Part shown: in pieces, positions 32,626-39,440 of the stretch
Layout: each line of letters opens with the position of its first letter
Numbering within the stretch: the stretch's first letter is position 1
Assembly (NCBI GenBank): GCA_009787385.1
Contig: WRGC01000014.1
Coordinates: 1-39,440 of the forward strand
Direction: 5' to 3'
From: Bacillota bacterium
GTDB lineage: Bacteria; Bacillota; Clostridia; Christensenellales; Pumilibacteraceae
Length of the DNA stretch: 39,440 nucleotides
Program-made: the position numbers and the translations under genes
Notes under the pieces: model-generated
Seen by the model: the letters and a program-made list of their open reading frames with translations, nothing else
Told to the model about the DNA's origin: nothing
Databases searched by the model: none

Positions 32626-33162
32626 ATGATAAAATCTAAGAAAATATTTTGTATTGTAGTAGTATGTATTGTTGTTGGACTATTGATTTCTCTCGTAATT
32701 CCAAAGAAGTCAACTATGTCTACTGAGTTGATAAGAATACATATAATTGCCAACAGTGACAGTGAAGAAGATCAAAGAGTCAAATTGCTTGTAAGAGATG
32801 AAATCACTAGTAGACTTACTGATAATTTGAAAAATGTCAATGATAGACAGCAAGCCTATACGGCATTGCAAGAATTGCAAGATGATATACTCACTTGGAG
32901 CGACGATGTATTGAACAACCAAGGCAAAGAGTACAAGTCAAGTGTATCTTTAGACAACGAATTTTTTCCTACTAGAATTTATGAAGGGATTGTGGTAGAT
33001 AGTGGATACTATGATGCATTGTTGATTACTTTGGGTAATGGAGATGGAAAAAATTGGTGGTGCGTAGTGTATCCCCCTTTATGTTTTCTCACAGATTTGC
33101 CTAGTGATTATTGGGAATATCGTTCTTTTTTGTTGGAATGGTGGAACAATTTTTGGAATTAG
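32626..33162 (+). CDS. spoIIR: Stage II sporulation protein R
   Basis: The signal made in the forespore under sigma-F and exported to activate SpoIIGA and so pro-sigma-E in the mother cell. The 178-residue protein has an N-terminal membrane/signal segment (residues 5-25) and the family blocks LIRIHIIANSDSEEDQRVKL, FFPTRIYEGIVVDSGYYDAL and GNGDGKNWWCVVYPPLCFL. I chose the ATG at 32626 because it follows a sigma-F-like promoter by 6 nt; an in-frame start at 32575 would lie upstream of that promoter. It has no ribosome site. A strong terminator follows at 33447. Confidence 0.96.
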   Translation: MIKSKKIFCIVVVCIVVGLLISLVIPKKSTMSTELIRIHIIANSDSEEDQRVKLLVRDEITSRLTDNLKNVNDRQQAYTALQELQDDILTWSDDVLNNQGKEYKSSVSLDNEFFPTRIYEGIVVDSGYYDALLITLGNGDGKNWWCVVYPPLCFLTDLPSDYWEYRSFLLEWWNNFWN

Positions 33163-33200
33163 CAACTGTGGGTTGTAGTCACTTTGTGAAAATTTTATTA

Positions 33201-33390
33201 GGGGTGTATAAATAGAGTGTATTAAGATTGAAAGAAAGAAGAACTTAGAATAAAAGCAAGCATAAAGTCTTTGGGTGTTTTAATTCGCACCACCAATAGC
33301 CTTTTGGGTTCTTTTTAGAGTCAAAAAAGAATAATCTTGGTTTGGTTGATGGTTTGTATCTTTGTTAACAATCTCTCCTTGTATATTGTC
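33201..33390 (-). repeat. MITE-like element, copy H, with near-exact 9-bp duplication
   Basis: A diverged reverse-oriented copy just after spoIIR. Flanks ATTTTATTA (33192-33200) and ATCTTATTA (33391-33399) agree at 8 of 9. Ends GGGGTGTATAAATAGAG and TCTCCTTGTATATTGTC. The palindrome survives as TTCTTTTTAG, AGT, CAAAAAAGAA; the GC hairpin is lost. Confidence 0.8.
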
Positions 33391-33446
33391 ATCTTATTAT
33401 AGAACTTTATTATAGCAAAAGTTGGATAATAAAAATACTGTTTGAG

Positions 33447-33488
33447 TACTATTGCACTAATTTGAAAGTTGGTGCAATAGTATTTTTG
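33447..33488 (+). terminator. Rho-independent terminator
   Basis: TACTATTGCACTAA and TTGGTGCAATAGTA form a 14-bp stem (one U-G pair) with an 8-nt loop, followed by TTTTTG. It would end the spoIIR transcript beyond MITE copy H. Confidence 0.85.
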
Positions 33489-33533
33489 TTATTATATTTT
33501 TAGTTATATGTCTAATAAATGTATAAAATAATA

Positions 33534-33557
33534 ACATTTGTAAAATTTTACAAATGT
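33534..33557. promoter_or_regulatory. 24-bp perfect palindrome upstream of the first surface protein
   Basis: ACATTTGTAAAA followed by its exact reverse complement TTTTACAAATGT. It lies 18 nt before the -35 of the promoter at 33575, which itself is part of a smaller inverted repeat (TTTACA, TTTG, TGTAAA). The two share the TTTACA/TGTAAA half-site, suggesting two operators for one regulator. Confidence 0.65.
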
Positions 33558-33574
33558 AGTTTGTTTTTAGCAAC

Positions 33575-33603
33575 TTTACATTTGTGTAAATTAATGCTAT
33601 AAT
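33575..33603 (+). promoter_or_regulatory. Sigma-A promoter of the 285-residue InlB-repeat gene
   Basis: TTTACA (33575-33580), 17-nt spacer, TATAAT (33598-33603), then 7 nt to the ATG at 33611. No Shine-Dalgarno; leaderless mRNA predicted. The -35 lies in the inverted repeat TTTACATTTGTGTAAA. Confidence 0.78.
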
Positions 33604-33610
33604 AGTACAC

Positions 33611-34468
33611 ATGTATAGAAAGATAAGTACATTATATTTGAGCTTGATAGTATTTGTATTGCTACTGGCAATGAGTTGGATGAGTGTGCAGTTGGATATT
33701 ACCAACACTCACAATTTTGCAACTCAACATCAATTGAGTATAGTGGACTACGGCAATACTGTACAAGGTATAGAGTTGGCAACGCATACACAAACAAGTT
33801 CTTATAGTGATTCGGATGTATCTCAAACTACACAGAGAGTATTTTTGGATAAAGTGGGTGGTACGGGTGGATCAGATTATGTAGATATGATTTGGGGAGA
33901 AAGAGTACCAACTGGGATTGGAATAAAAGCACCTACTAGGTCAGGGTTTTATTTTAAGGGTTATTGGACGGGATTTTTGACACCTGAATGGAATTATTGG
34001 GAGAGTGGAGATGGTAGAATGGGATTGGAAATATACAACCAAAATATGGGTGTGGGTTATTTTAATCTTTCACCTAGCATGGATGAGTTTGAAGGAGTGT
34101 GGTTGTTTGATCCTGTTGTTGATAAAGATGGAAATGAGGTGCAAACTGTACTTTATGCTATGTGGGCAAGTATAGATGGTTCTGCTCCAAAAGTAGAAAA
34201 ACCTTCATTTTATTCAAGTTTTTTTAGTTCGCCTGCATTTATGTATATTTCATTTGCTTTGGCAATTGGTTTTGTAGGAGTATGTGTCACATCAATCACA
34301 ATTATGCTAAAACGCCGAAAAAATGCTAGTATAGTTGATTATAGTAATGGAGATTATTATTCTAACTATGATTATTACGGCAACAATCATAGCAATTATA
34401 ATAATTATAACAACTATAATAGTTTTAATAATAATAAAAACAGCAAAAATAGCAACGATTGGTGGTAA
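33611..34468 (+). CDS. Membrane-anchored InlB-repeat-like protein with Asn/Tyr-rich tail
   Basis: A 285-residue surface protein. Residues about 6-26 form an N-terminal signal or anchor helix. The extracellular part (about 27-200) contains one degenerate InlB/Listeria-Bacteroides-type repeat: VFLDKVGGTGGSDYVDMIWG, APTRSGFYFKGYWTG and TVLYAMWAS. A C-terminal helix (about 210-233) is followed by KRRK and a cytoplasmic tail of about 50 residues made almost only of Asn, Tyr, Ser, Lys and Asp. No sortase motif. It is the first of three related proteins flanking a chitinase, each preceded by a MITE copy. The function of the ectodomain is unknown. Confidence 0.82.
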   Translation: MYRKISTLYLSLIVFVLLLAMSWMSVQLDITNTHNFATQHQLSIVDYGNTVQGIELATHTQTSSYSDSDVSQTTQRVFLDKVGGTGGSDYVDMIWGERVPTGIGIKAPTRSGFYFKGYWTGFLTPEWNYWESGDGRMGLEIYNQNMGVGYFNLSPSMDEFEGVWLFDPVVDKDGNEVQTVLYAMWASIDGSAPKVEKPSFYSSFFSSPAFMYISFALAIGFVGVCVTSITIMLKRRKNASIVDYSNGDYYSNYDYYGNNHSNYNNYNNYNSFNNNKNSKNSNDWW

Positions 34469-34549
34469 TATTTGTAGTGTATTATCAAATTTAAGCCTTA
34501 AAAATGTATTGAAAAGTCTTGCAACAAGTATAATTTTTGTAATCAACTA

Positions 34550-34736
34550 TAGAGTTTACAACTAGAGTTATTGGCAACAGAATACAAACAATCAACAAAT
34601 ATTCTTTTTTGACGCCAAAAAAGAATCAAAAAAGCTATTGGGGGAGGCGATCCCCTCAAACCCCCGAACGCTTTTAGGTTGATTTTATTTGATTGTTTTT
34701 TTCTTTCTATTTTAATGTACTCTATTTTTACATTAC
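34550..34736 (+). repeat. MITE-like element, copy I
   Basis: Lies in the 317-nt gap between the first two surface-protein genes and ends 49 nt before the next ATG. Left end TAGAGTTTACAACTAGAG, right end TACTCTATTTTTACATTAC. The palindrome and CGCTTTTAGGTTG are intact; the GC hairpin is GGGGGAGGCGATCCCCTC-like and imperfect. No target duplication is apparent. Confidence 0.85.
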
Positions 34737-34772
34737 TTTTATATTTAATACTAAAGCATAACGGCTACAACA

Positions 34773-34778
34773 TATAAT
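34773..34778 (+). promoter_or_regulatory. -10 element of the two-repeat InlB gene
   Basis: TATAAT with 7 nt to the ATG at 34786 and no Shine-Dalgarno, the same arrangement as for pgi and nrdR. No good -35 was found at 16-18 nt; sequence upstream is the end of MITE copy I. Confidence 0.55.
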
Positions 34779-34785
34779 AAATACG

Positions 34786-35628
34786 ATGAATTATTCTATC
34801 AAAAAATCATTTATTATTGCTCTGTCTCTTGCCTTGTTGTGGGTGGGAGTTTTGGGTATGCTATTTGGATTTGGTATTGGTAGCAATAGAAATGGTGTGA
34901 ATGATGGTGAATTGGATAAACCGCAAAACATTATAAATTTTTATAGAGAAGAAATTAATCTGTTTGTATTAACCCTAGACCCCAATGGTGGCTCTGGATA
35001 CAGTGATACTATGTCAGTAGAGTACGGAAGCCCAATGCCAACACCTAGCGATGGGGATTATCAATTGATGATACCGTCTAAAGAAGGTTGTATCTTTGAT
35101 GGTTATTGGGATACCGCTAATCAAGGTGGAAAGCAGTATTATGGTGATGTAATGCAGAGCGTGAATGATTGGGACAAGATGGAAGATGCTACATTATACG
35201 CAAGATGGATAAGCAAATATACTGTTACACTGGATTCTATGGGTGGTGTAAGAGGGACTAAAAGTACTATAGGCATATATGGATATGCATTGGATACCAA
35301 TCTAAATCCACCTATAAGAGCAACTTATAGATTTGTGGGATATTTTAACAAGGTAGACGGCGACGATGCAATTCAATATTATGATCAAAACATGAATTCG
35401 CTTAGAGCTTGGGATATTCAGGGCGATGCTACGCTTTACGCTAGATGGACATCGGCAAGCTTTGAAGAGGGTTTTGGGTGGTTTGATTACAATGACAATG
35501 CAGGGTTGATACTTAGTTTGATAGGCGGTGGAAGTGCATTGGGTATAGTTGGGTGTTTGACTTTTCTATATATTTTAAAGAAAAAGCGAAAGCGTAACAA
35601 CACACATAATGGCCAAATTGTACTATAA
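34786..35628 (+). CDS. Membrane-anchored protein with two InlB-type repeats
   Basis: A 280-residue surface protein: signal/anchor helix at about 8-32, two InlB B-type repeats, a C-terminal membrane helix (about 240-265) and a short basic tail (KKKRKRNN). Repeat one runs VLTLDPNGGSGYSDTMSVEY to ATLYARWIS; repeat two runs YTVTLDSMGGVRGTKST to ATLYARWTS. Both show the normal pattern of a GG turn, a central FxGYW/FVGYF and a final LYARW. No LPXTG motif, so it is held by the C-terminal helix. These repeats are common in clostridial surface proteins but have no single known function. Confidence 0.88.
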   Translation: MNYSIKKSFIIALSLALLWVGVLGMLFGFGIGSNRNGVNDGELDKPQNIINFYREEINLFVLTLDPNGGSGYSDTMSVEYGSPMPTPSDGDYQLMIPSKEGCIFDGYWDTANQGGKQYYGDVMQSVNDWDKMEDATLYARWISKYTVTLDSMGGVRGTKSTIGIYGYALDTNLNPPIRATYRFVGYFNKVDGDDAIQYYDQNMNSLRAWDIQGDATLYARWTSASFEEGFGWFDYNDNAGLILSLIGGGSALGIVGCLTFLYILKKKRKRNNTHNGQIVL

Positions 35629-35659
35629 GTTGTTTAGGTTGTTTAGAATGTAATATTAT

Positions 35660-35857
35660 GAAAGCATAACTAGGTTTTATTAACAATAAGATACAAACAA
35701 TCAACAAAAGTAGTGTTATTCTTTTTTGACTCCAAAAAAGAACCAAAAAGCTATTGGGGGCGAATCCCCCAAATCCTAGAACGCTTTAAGGTTGATTTTT
35801 TATTTATGTGTTACTTGTTTAATCTGTCCATCTTAAATGTACTCTATTTGTATACTC
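35660..35857 (+). repeat. MITE-like element, copy J, with exact 9-bp target duplication
   Basis: Flanked by TAATATTAT on both sides (35651-35659 and 35858-35866). Right end, inverted, is GAGTATACAAATAGAG; left end is partly decayed (GAAAGCATAACTAGG). Core palindrome, GGGGGCGAATCCCCC hairpin and CGCTTTAAGGTTG present. It sits between the two-repeat InlB gene and the chitinase gene; the rest of that 362-nt gap holds a terminator and the chitinase promoter. Confidence 0.9.
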
Positions 35858-35889
35858 TAATATTATAAAAAATATATGCAAAGTATTGC

Positions 35890-35920
35890 AAAACATCATT
35901 CATTTTTGGGTGATGTTTTT
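35890..35920 (+). terminator. Terminator upstream of the chitinase gene
   Basis: AAAACATCA and TGATGTTTTT form a 9-bp stem with a 12-nt loop and a T-run. It would end transcription from the InlB gene and MITE copy J. Confidence 0.7.
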
Positions 35921-35947
35921 GTCTTATAATTTCGTTATAAAAATATA

Positions 35948-35977
35948 TTGCAAGTTACATACTATTTTGTATACAAT
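35948..35977 (+). promoter_or_regulatory. Probable promoter of the chitinase gene
   Basis: TTGCAA (35948-35953), 18-nt spacer, TACAAT (35972-35977). The leader would be about 7 nt, but AAGGTG is present just before the ATG at 35991, so this gene may use either initiation mode. Confidence 0.6.
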
Positions 35978-35990
35978 TGCAAGGTGAAGT

Positions 35991-38204
35991 ATGAAAAATA
36001 GTATTCAAAAAAACAATATCAACCACAACTCACGATTGGCAAGAATTGTGTTGCTTGCTATGCTGTGTGTGTCGTTGGTGTTGAGTATAATGTCATTTGT
36101 ATCTTTAGCCAATAGTACATCTGCAAATATCTCAAATGACATTGTTGATACAAAAGGCACGGGCAATAGGGCAACTCTAGAATACTTAGAACAAGAGCGT
36201 GCTAGGTTGAGAAACAATGTTAAGGTATTTGCTTATATGCCCTCTTGGGGTGTGTATGGTGGACATGAGCATTTTGATGTAGATAAAGATATTGATTATA
36301 GTAGGGTAACACATGTTTCTTATTCTTTTGTAAAACCAATAGACCTTGACAAGAAATTGCCTGACAATCAAATTAAGCATGACAATCAACATGTAGATGA
36401 CATTACTGTCAATACTACCAATTTTGGTGTTAGGTTTGATGACCCCGATGCTGCACTCAACCTAAGTCAGCCTGGACCTTGGAATACTCAGGGCGATATC
36501 CTAAACAGAATAAGAAACAATTTGTCACGCTATCCTGATAGATATTTTGTATATAGCGTTGGTGGATGGACTTATAGTGAAAATGATGAGTTTGAAAAAG
36601 CTACTAGTACGCCAGCTAGAATGGAACAATTTTCTCAAAGTTTGGTTGACTTTATGCAACAGTACAACTTTGATGGTATAGATATAGATTGGGAATATCC
36701 TGAGAATGATACAACAGCACAACAGTATCTAGATTTGCACAGAATTGTGAGAGAAAAATTGACAGAGTTGGGTTTGCGTACGGGTAGGTACTATCAACTT
36801 AGTTGCGCTACTACACCTAGAATATCCAAGATACAGTATATAAAACCTAAGGAAATAATTAAGTATGTAGATACAGTCAACTATATGGCATATGACTATA
36901 GCGGGGGTAGTTTTGGACTAGATACAATGGCAGGACACAACGCTCCATTGTACAAGCCATCTATCATGTCACAAAAAGACGAAGCAGATGGCTTGTGGAT
37001 TGATGCTACTATAAAAGCTTATTTAGCACAAGGTGTGCCACCTGAGCAATTGTTGATGGGTATACCATATTATAGTCGCAGTTGGATAGGAATACCTGAT
37101 ACCGAACTTGTGGCAGGTTTGCCTGGTATGGGAGGGCTTGCTACTCAGTTGCCAGCAGAGGGAGGGGAGAGAGATGATGACGGGAAATTTATACAAAATA
37201 GTACGGGTGGAATGTGGGGAAATGGTTCTAATCCATATTATCGTATGGAAGACCTACTTGCAGGTACGCCCACAAGTAGTACATGGCAAGATACAAATGT
37301 AGTAACATGGATGGCAAAAGACTACAAGAGATATTGGGATAATAGTGCAAAAGTACCGTACTTATATAGCAAAACTGACAAGATTTATCATAGTTATGAT
37401 GATGCTGAGAGTGTTGGTATCAAGGTTGATTATATAATGGATAATAAGTTGGGGGGAGCTGTAGTATGGGATTTGTCAGGTGATACACGAAATGGCAACA
37501 GTACAAGTCCTGCTTTTGAAATAGGAAAAGTAGTAGGGCGTTTGGTAGGAAAAACTCTAGGCAATGGCAACGGTGGTGGTGATAATGGTAGTGGTGGAGG
37601 AAATAATGGAGGTGGAAATGGCGGCGGTGGTGACAATGGCAATGGTGGTGGCAATAACAACAATGATGTATATATATCTACAAACTCACTTATAGATGGG
37701 CAAGTTGGCTCAGCATATTTTTCTAGTGTAAGTGCAAGTGGTGTAGGTCCATTTACATTTACATTGGGTACAGGTAGTCCAAATTGGCTAAATATATCTA
37801 ATGATGGTTTTTTGTATGGTACACCCAATCAAGCGGGTTCTGGGATAAGGGTTGTAGTGCAAGTTGTTGGGGCTAATGGAGCTTTTGGTCAAAAAGAGTT
37901 TGCAATCAATATCAAAGATAGGGACGGAATTATGCCACCCGCACAAAGTAGCGGTAGTGGTGGAAGTGCGGGCTGGATAATTGCAAGTGCAACTACAGTA
38001 GCATTGTGTGCTGGTGGGGCGGGAGTGTATGTGTGGAGTAAGAGAAGGGCTAGTGCTAGCATTGGGAGTAGAGTGGTAAGACCATCAACAAGTAGTAGAA
38101 GTAGTACAATGAGTAGTAGGACTAGGACACCATCTAATAGCACAAAAAGGACACCTACAAGTAGTACAAAAAAGCCCCCAAGTTCTAGAAATAAAGGGCG
38201 TTAG
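35991..38204 (+). CDS. Membrane-tethered GH18 chitinase
   Basis: A secreted family 18 glycoside hydrolase expected to hydrolyse chitin at the cell surface. Order in 737 residues: signal/anchor helix (about 18-40); GH18 barrel (about 76-520) with VFAYMPSWGVYG, YSVGGWTYS, the catalytic FDGIDIDWEYP (Glu235 the proton donor), NYMAYDYSG and GGAVVWDLSGD; a Gly/Asn/Asp linker (about 525-560); a putative Ig-like (He_PIG) domain, about 565-645; a membrane helix (about 660-682); and a basic Ser/Arg/Thr/Pro tail of about 50 residues. No sortase motif. The linker resembles that of the LPMO at 1-849. AAGGTG precedes the ATG; a terminator follows at 38229. Confidence 0.94.
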   Translation: MKNSIQKNNINHNSRLARIVLLAMLCVSLVLSIMSFVSLANSTSANISNDIVDTKGTGNRATLEYLEQERARLRNNVKVFAYMPSWGVYGGHEHFDVDKDIDYSRVTHVSYSFVKPIDLDKKLPDNQIKHDNQHVDDITVNTTNFGVRFDDPDAALNLSQPGPWNTQGDILNRIRNNLSRYPDRYFVYSVGGWTYSENDEFEKATSTPARMEQFSQSLVDFMQQYNFDGIDIDWEYPENDTTAQQYLDLHRIVREKLTELGLRTGRYYQLSCATTPRISKIQYIKPKEIIKYVDTVNYMAYDYSGGSFGLDTMAGHNAPLYKPSIMSQKDEADGLWIDATIKAYLAQGVPPEQLLMGIPYYSRSWIGIPDTELVAGLPGMGGLATQLPAEGGERDDDGKFIQNSTGGMWGNGSNPYYRMEDLLAGTPTSSTWQDTNVVTWMAKDYKRYWDNSAKVPYLYSKTDKIYHSYDDAESVGIKVDYIMDNKLGGAVVWDLSGDTRNGNSTSPAFEIGKVVGRLVGKTLGNGNGGGDNGSGGGNNGGGNGGGGDNGNGGGNNNNDVYISTNSLIDGQVGSAYFSSVSASGVGPFTFTLGTGSPNWLNISNDGFLYGTPNQAGSGIRVVVQVVGANGAFGQKEFAINIKDRDGIMPPAQSSGSGGSAGWIIASATTVALCAGGAGVYVWSKRRASASIGSRVVRPSTSSRSSTMSSRTRTPSNSTKRTPTSSTKKPPSSRNKGR

Positions 38205-38228
38205 CTGTGTACAATTAATCTAAAACAT

Positions 38229-38274
38229 AAATTGCAACCTCAACACATATATATGAGATTGCAATTTGATTTTT
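38229..38274 (+). terminator. Rho-independent terminator after the chitinase gene
   Basis: AAATTGCAACCTCA and TGAGATTGCAATTT form a 14-position stem with one mismatch and an 11-nt loop, followed by GATTTTT. Confidence 0.85.
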
Positions 38275-38306
38275 ACTGCTATAAATAATAAAGTATTGTT
38301 GTGTTA

Positions 38307-38518
38307 GGAGTTTAGAGTGAGCTATTATTAACAATAAGATACAAACAATCAACAAAACAGGCGTTATTCTTTTTTGACGCCAAAAAAAGAATCAAAAAAG
38401 CATTTGGGGGGTTGCGAATCCCCCCAAACCCCCAAACCCCCGAACGCTTTAAGGTTGATTTTGATTAACTGTACTATACTATACTTCTTTCTATCTTAAT
38501 ATACTATTTGTACACTCT
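38307..38518 (+). repeat. MITE-like element, copy K
   Basis: The longest copy, because of extra C-rich sequence after the GC hairpin. Left end decayed (GGAGTTTAGAGTGAGC); right end good (CTATTTGTACACTC). It lies in the 429-nt gap between the chitinase and the last InlB-repeat gene. No target duplication seen. Beyond it, only AT-rich sequence and the next gene's -10 (TATTAT at 38620-38625, 8 nt before the ATG) are visible. Confidence 0.85.
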
Positions 38519-38633
38519 TGAATAGAGTATTATTTATCATAGAACAATGTACATTTTGTAAATATTGACAAATCAAACATATATCAATATTGTTTACAAT
38601 TTAGTTGTTTTTGTGTTAATATTATAGTATATT

Positions 38634-39440
38634 ATGAAAAATAATAGCGTTTTACAATTTAATTTTTTAAAAAAATATATTATTGTTTTGTTGTTATTTA
38701 GTATTTGTCTTGGGTTTTCTAGTTTTTCAAACATGACACAAAAGCATGGGGAAGGCGGGGCAAAACTTGCAAGTGCTAAAGAGACATTTACAATAACCTT
38801 TCAAGATATTGGTGAAGGTCCAGTCCCGTCACCTGTGCAAGTGAGTTTTGGAGAGTTGGTCCCAAACATACCAAGAGTAAAGACAAAACTGTCAAGGACG
38901 GGTTGTTATGGCTTTTATACTATTATAAATGAAGAACTTGTTTTTTATTATGTGGCTAATGATCGCAATTCTAGAAATCCTCAAGGGACTCCAATGATAG
39001 CTTCAAAAACATATGACTTGCATGAAGATATAACACTTACACCTGCTTATGGCACAATCAGTGGTGAACCACGCAATATAATGCTAAATCCAAATGGTGG
39101 GGTATTGCCACAGGATTCAAAAATAAATGATAAAAATCAAATTGAGGTTTATTGGAATACAAAACTTTCATCAATGCCAGCTCCAACAAGAGCAGGATAC
39201 AGGTTTGCAGGGTTTTTTACGGATTTAGATAGCGATTTTGAAGTAAGTGGAGATGGAGATATGTGGTATGATCAAGAAATGTATTGTCCTAGAGATGAAG
39301 ATAGTATTAATCTTGATTGGACACCAATGGTAATACATGCTAAGTGGGTAGCAGCAGACTCAGATGAATATATAGTGACGCTAGATATGCAGGGTGGTAC
39401 AGGTGGGACTAATCTAGTAGTAGCCAAGCTCAATCAACCT
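38634..39440 (+). CDS. Secreted or membrane InlB-repeat protein, cut by the window end
   Basis: Open from the ATG to the window edge (269 codons, no stop). An N-terminal signal/anchor helix (about residues 15-33) is followed by a first, divergent repeat-like unit (FTITFQDIGEGPVPSPVQVS, ending ITLTPAYG), a clear InlB B-type repeat (NIMLNPNGGVLPQDSK, PAPTRAGYRFAGFFTD, MVIHAKWV) and the start of another (YIVTLDMQGGTGGTNLVVAK). The C-terminus, and so the anchoring mode, is not visible. It lies downstream of the chitinase in the surface-protein island. A -10 8 nt before the ATG and no ribosome site suggest a leaderless start. Confidence 0.85.
   Translation, partial: MKNNSVLQFNFLKKYIIVLLLFSICLGFSSFSNMTQKHGEGGAKLASAKETFTITFQDIGEGPVPSPVQVSFGELVPNIPRVKTKLSRTGCYGFYTIINEELVFYYVANDRNSRNPQGTPMIASKTYDLHEDITLTPAYGTISGEPRNIMLNPNGGVLPQDSKINDKNQIEVYWNTKLSSMPAPTRAGYRFAGFFTDLDSDFEVSGDGDMWYDQEMYCPRDEDSINLDWTPMVIHAKWVAADSDEYIVTLDMQGGTGGTNLVVAKLNQP

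Noticed and set aside
34335-34565. Open frames on both strands rich in Ile over the 3' end of the first surface-protein gene
   Set aside because: They are other-frame readings of the Asn/Tyr codon-rich tail; no start context or motif supports them.
37430-37828. 132-codon minus-strand open frame with Pro/Leu runs
   Set aside because: It is the antisense of the Gly/Asn linker of the chitinase gene.

Overview
The window is AT-rich and strongly prefers TTG as the leucine codon. It carries a complete spoIIIAA-AH operon, spoIIR and a small spore-type gene with a forespore-like promoter, together with Gram-positive housekeeping genes (murC, acpS next to mazEF, addA, nrdR, purB, recX). This points to an endospore-forming member of the Bacillota, most likely an uncultivated clostridial lineage; I cannot name the genus. 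A chitin-type LPMO and a GH18 chitinase suggest contact with chitin, for example an arthropod-associated habitat (inference).

Layout. 1-849 (minus): 3'-truncated AA10 LPMO with a Gly/Asn-rich linker. 1042-6390 (plus): the eight spoIIIA genes, behind a sigma-E-like promoter. 6641-8050 (minus): a DUF1294 membrane protein, a 34-residue spore-type protein and a DAHP synthase. 8655-13121 (plus): a DUF3604/PHP-like protein without its metal ligands, tadA, and an orphan zinc-ribbon protein. 13515-19697: M19 dipeptidase-purB, recX, acpS, mazEF, murC. 19766-28499: a soluble InlB-repeat protein, a short UvrA-like ATPase, a PlsC-like acyltransferase, pgi and addA. 28506-31639: an alpha/beta hydrolase, then an AAA ATPase-RloB pair resembling a defence module. 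31878-33162: nrdR and spoIIR. 33611-39440: a surface-protein island of three InlB-repeat membrane proteins (the last cut by the window end) and a membrane-tethered GH18 chitinase.

Two features run through the window. First, eleven copies of a roughly 115-212 bp non-coding element lie only between genes. Its ends form inverted repeats (about GAGTGTACAA inward), and at least four copies have 9-bp flanking duplications, so it is a MITE-like element moved in trans. Most copies lie just upstream of a start codon; one lies inside a probable 5' leader and one supplies the last codons and stop of rloB. Second, many genes (pgi, nrdR, spoIIR, the DAHP synthase gene, two InlB-repeat genes and others) have a -10 hexamer only 6-8 nt before the ATG and no Shine-Dalgarno, which predicts leaderless mRNAs. 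Genes with clear ribosome binding sites also occur, so both initiation modes appear to be used.

How the genes fit together: SpoIIR (forespore, sigma-F-like promoter) signals to the mother cell, where sigma-E would switch on the SpoIIIA channel operon. The LPMO and chitinase would attack chitin at the cell surface, beside InlB-repeat proteins held by C-terminal membrane helices rather than sortase motifs. The ATPase-RloB pair has its own promoter with a 29-bp palindrome over the predicted start site. No rRNA, tRNA, CRISPR array or transposase gene was seen.
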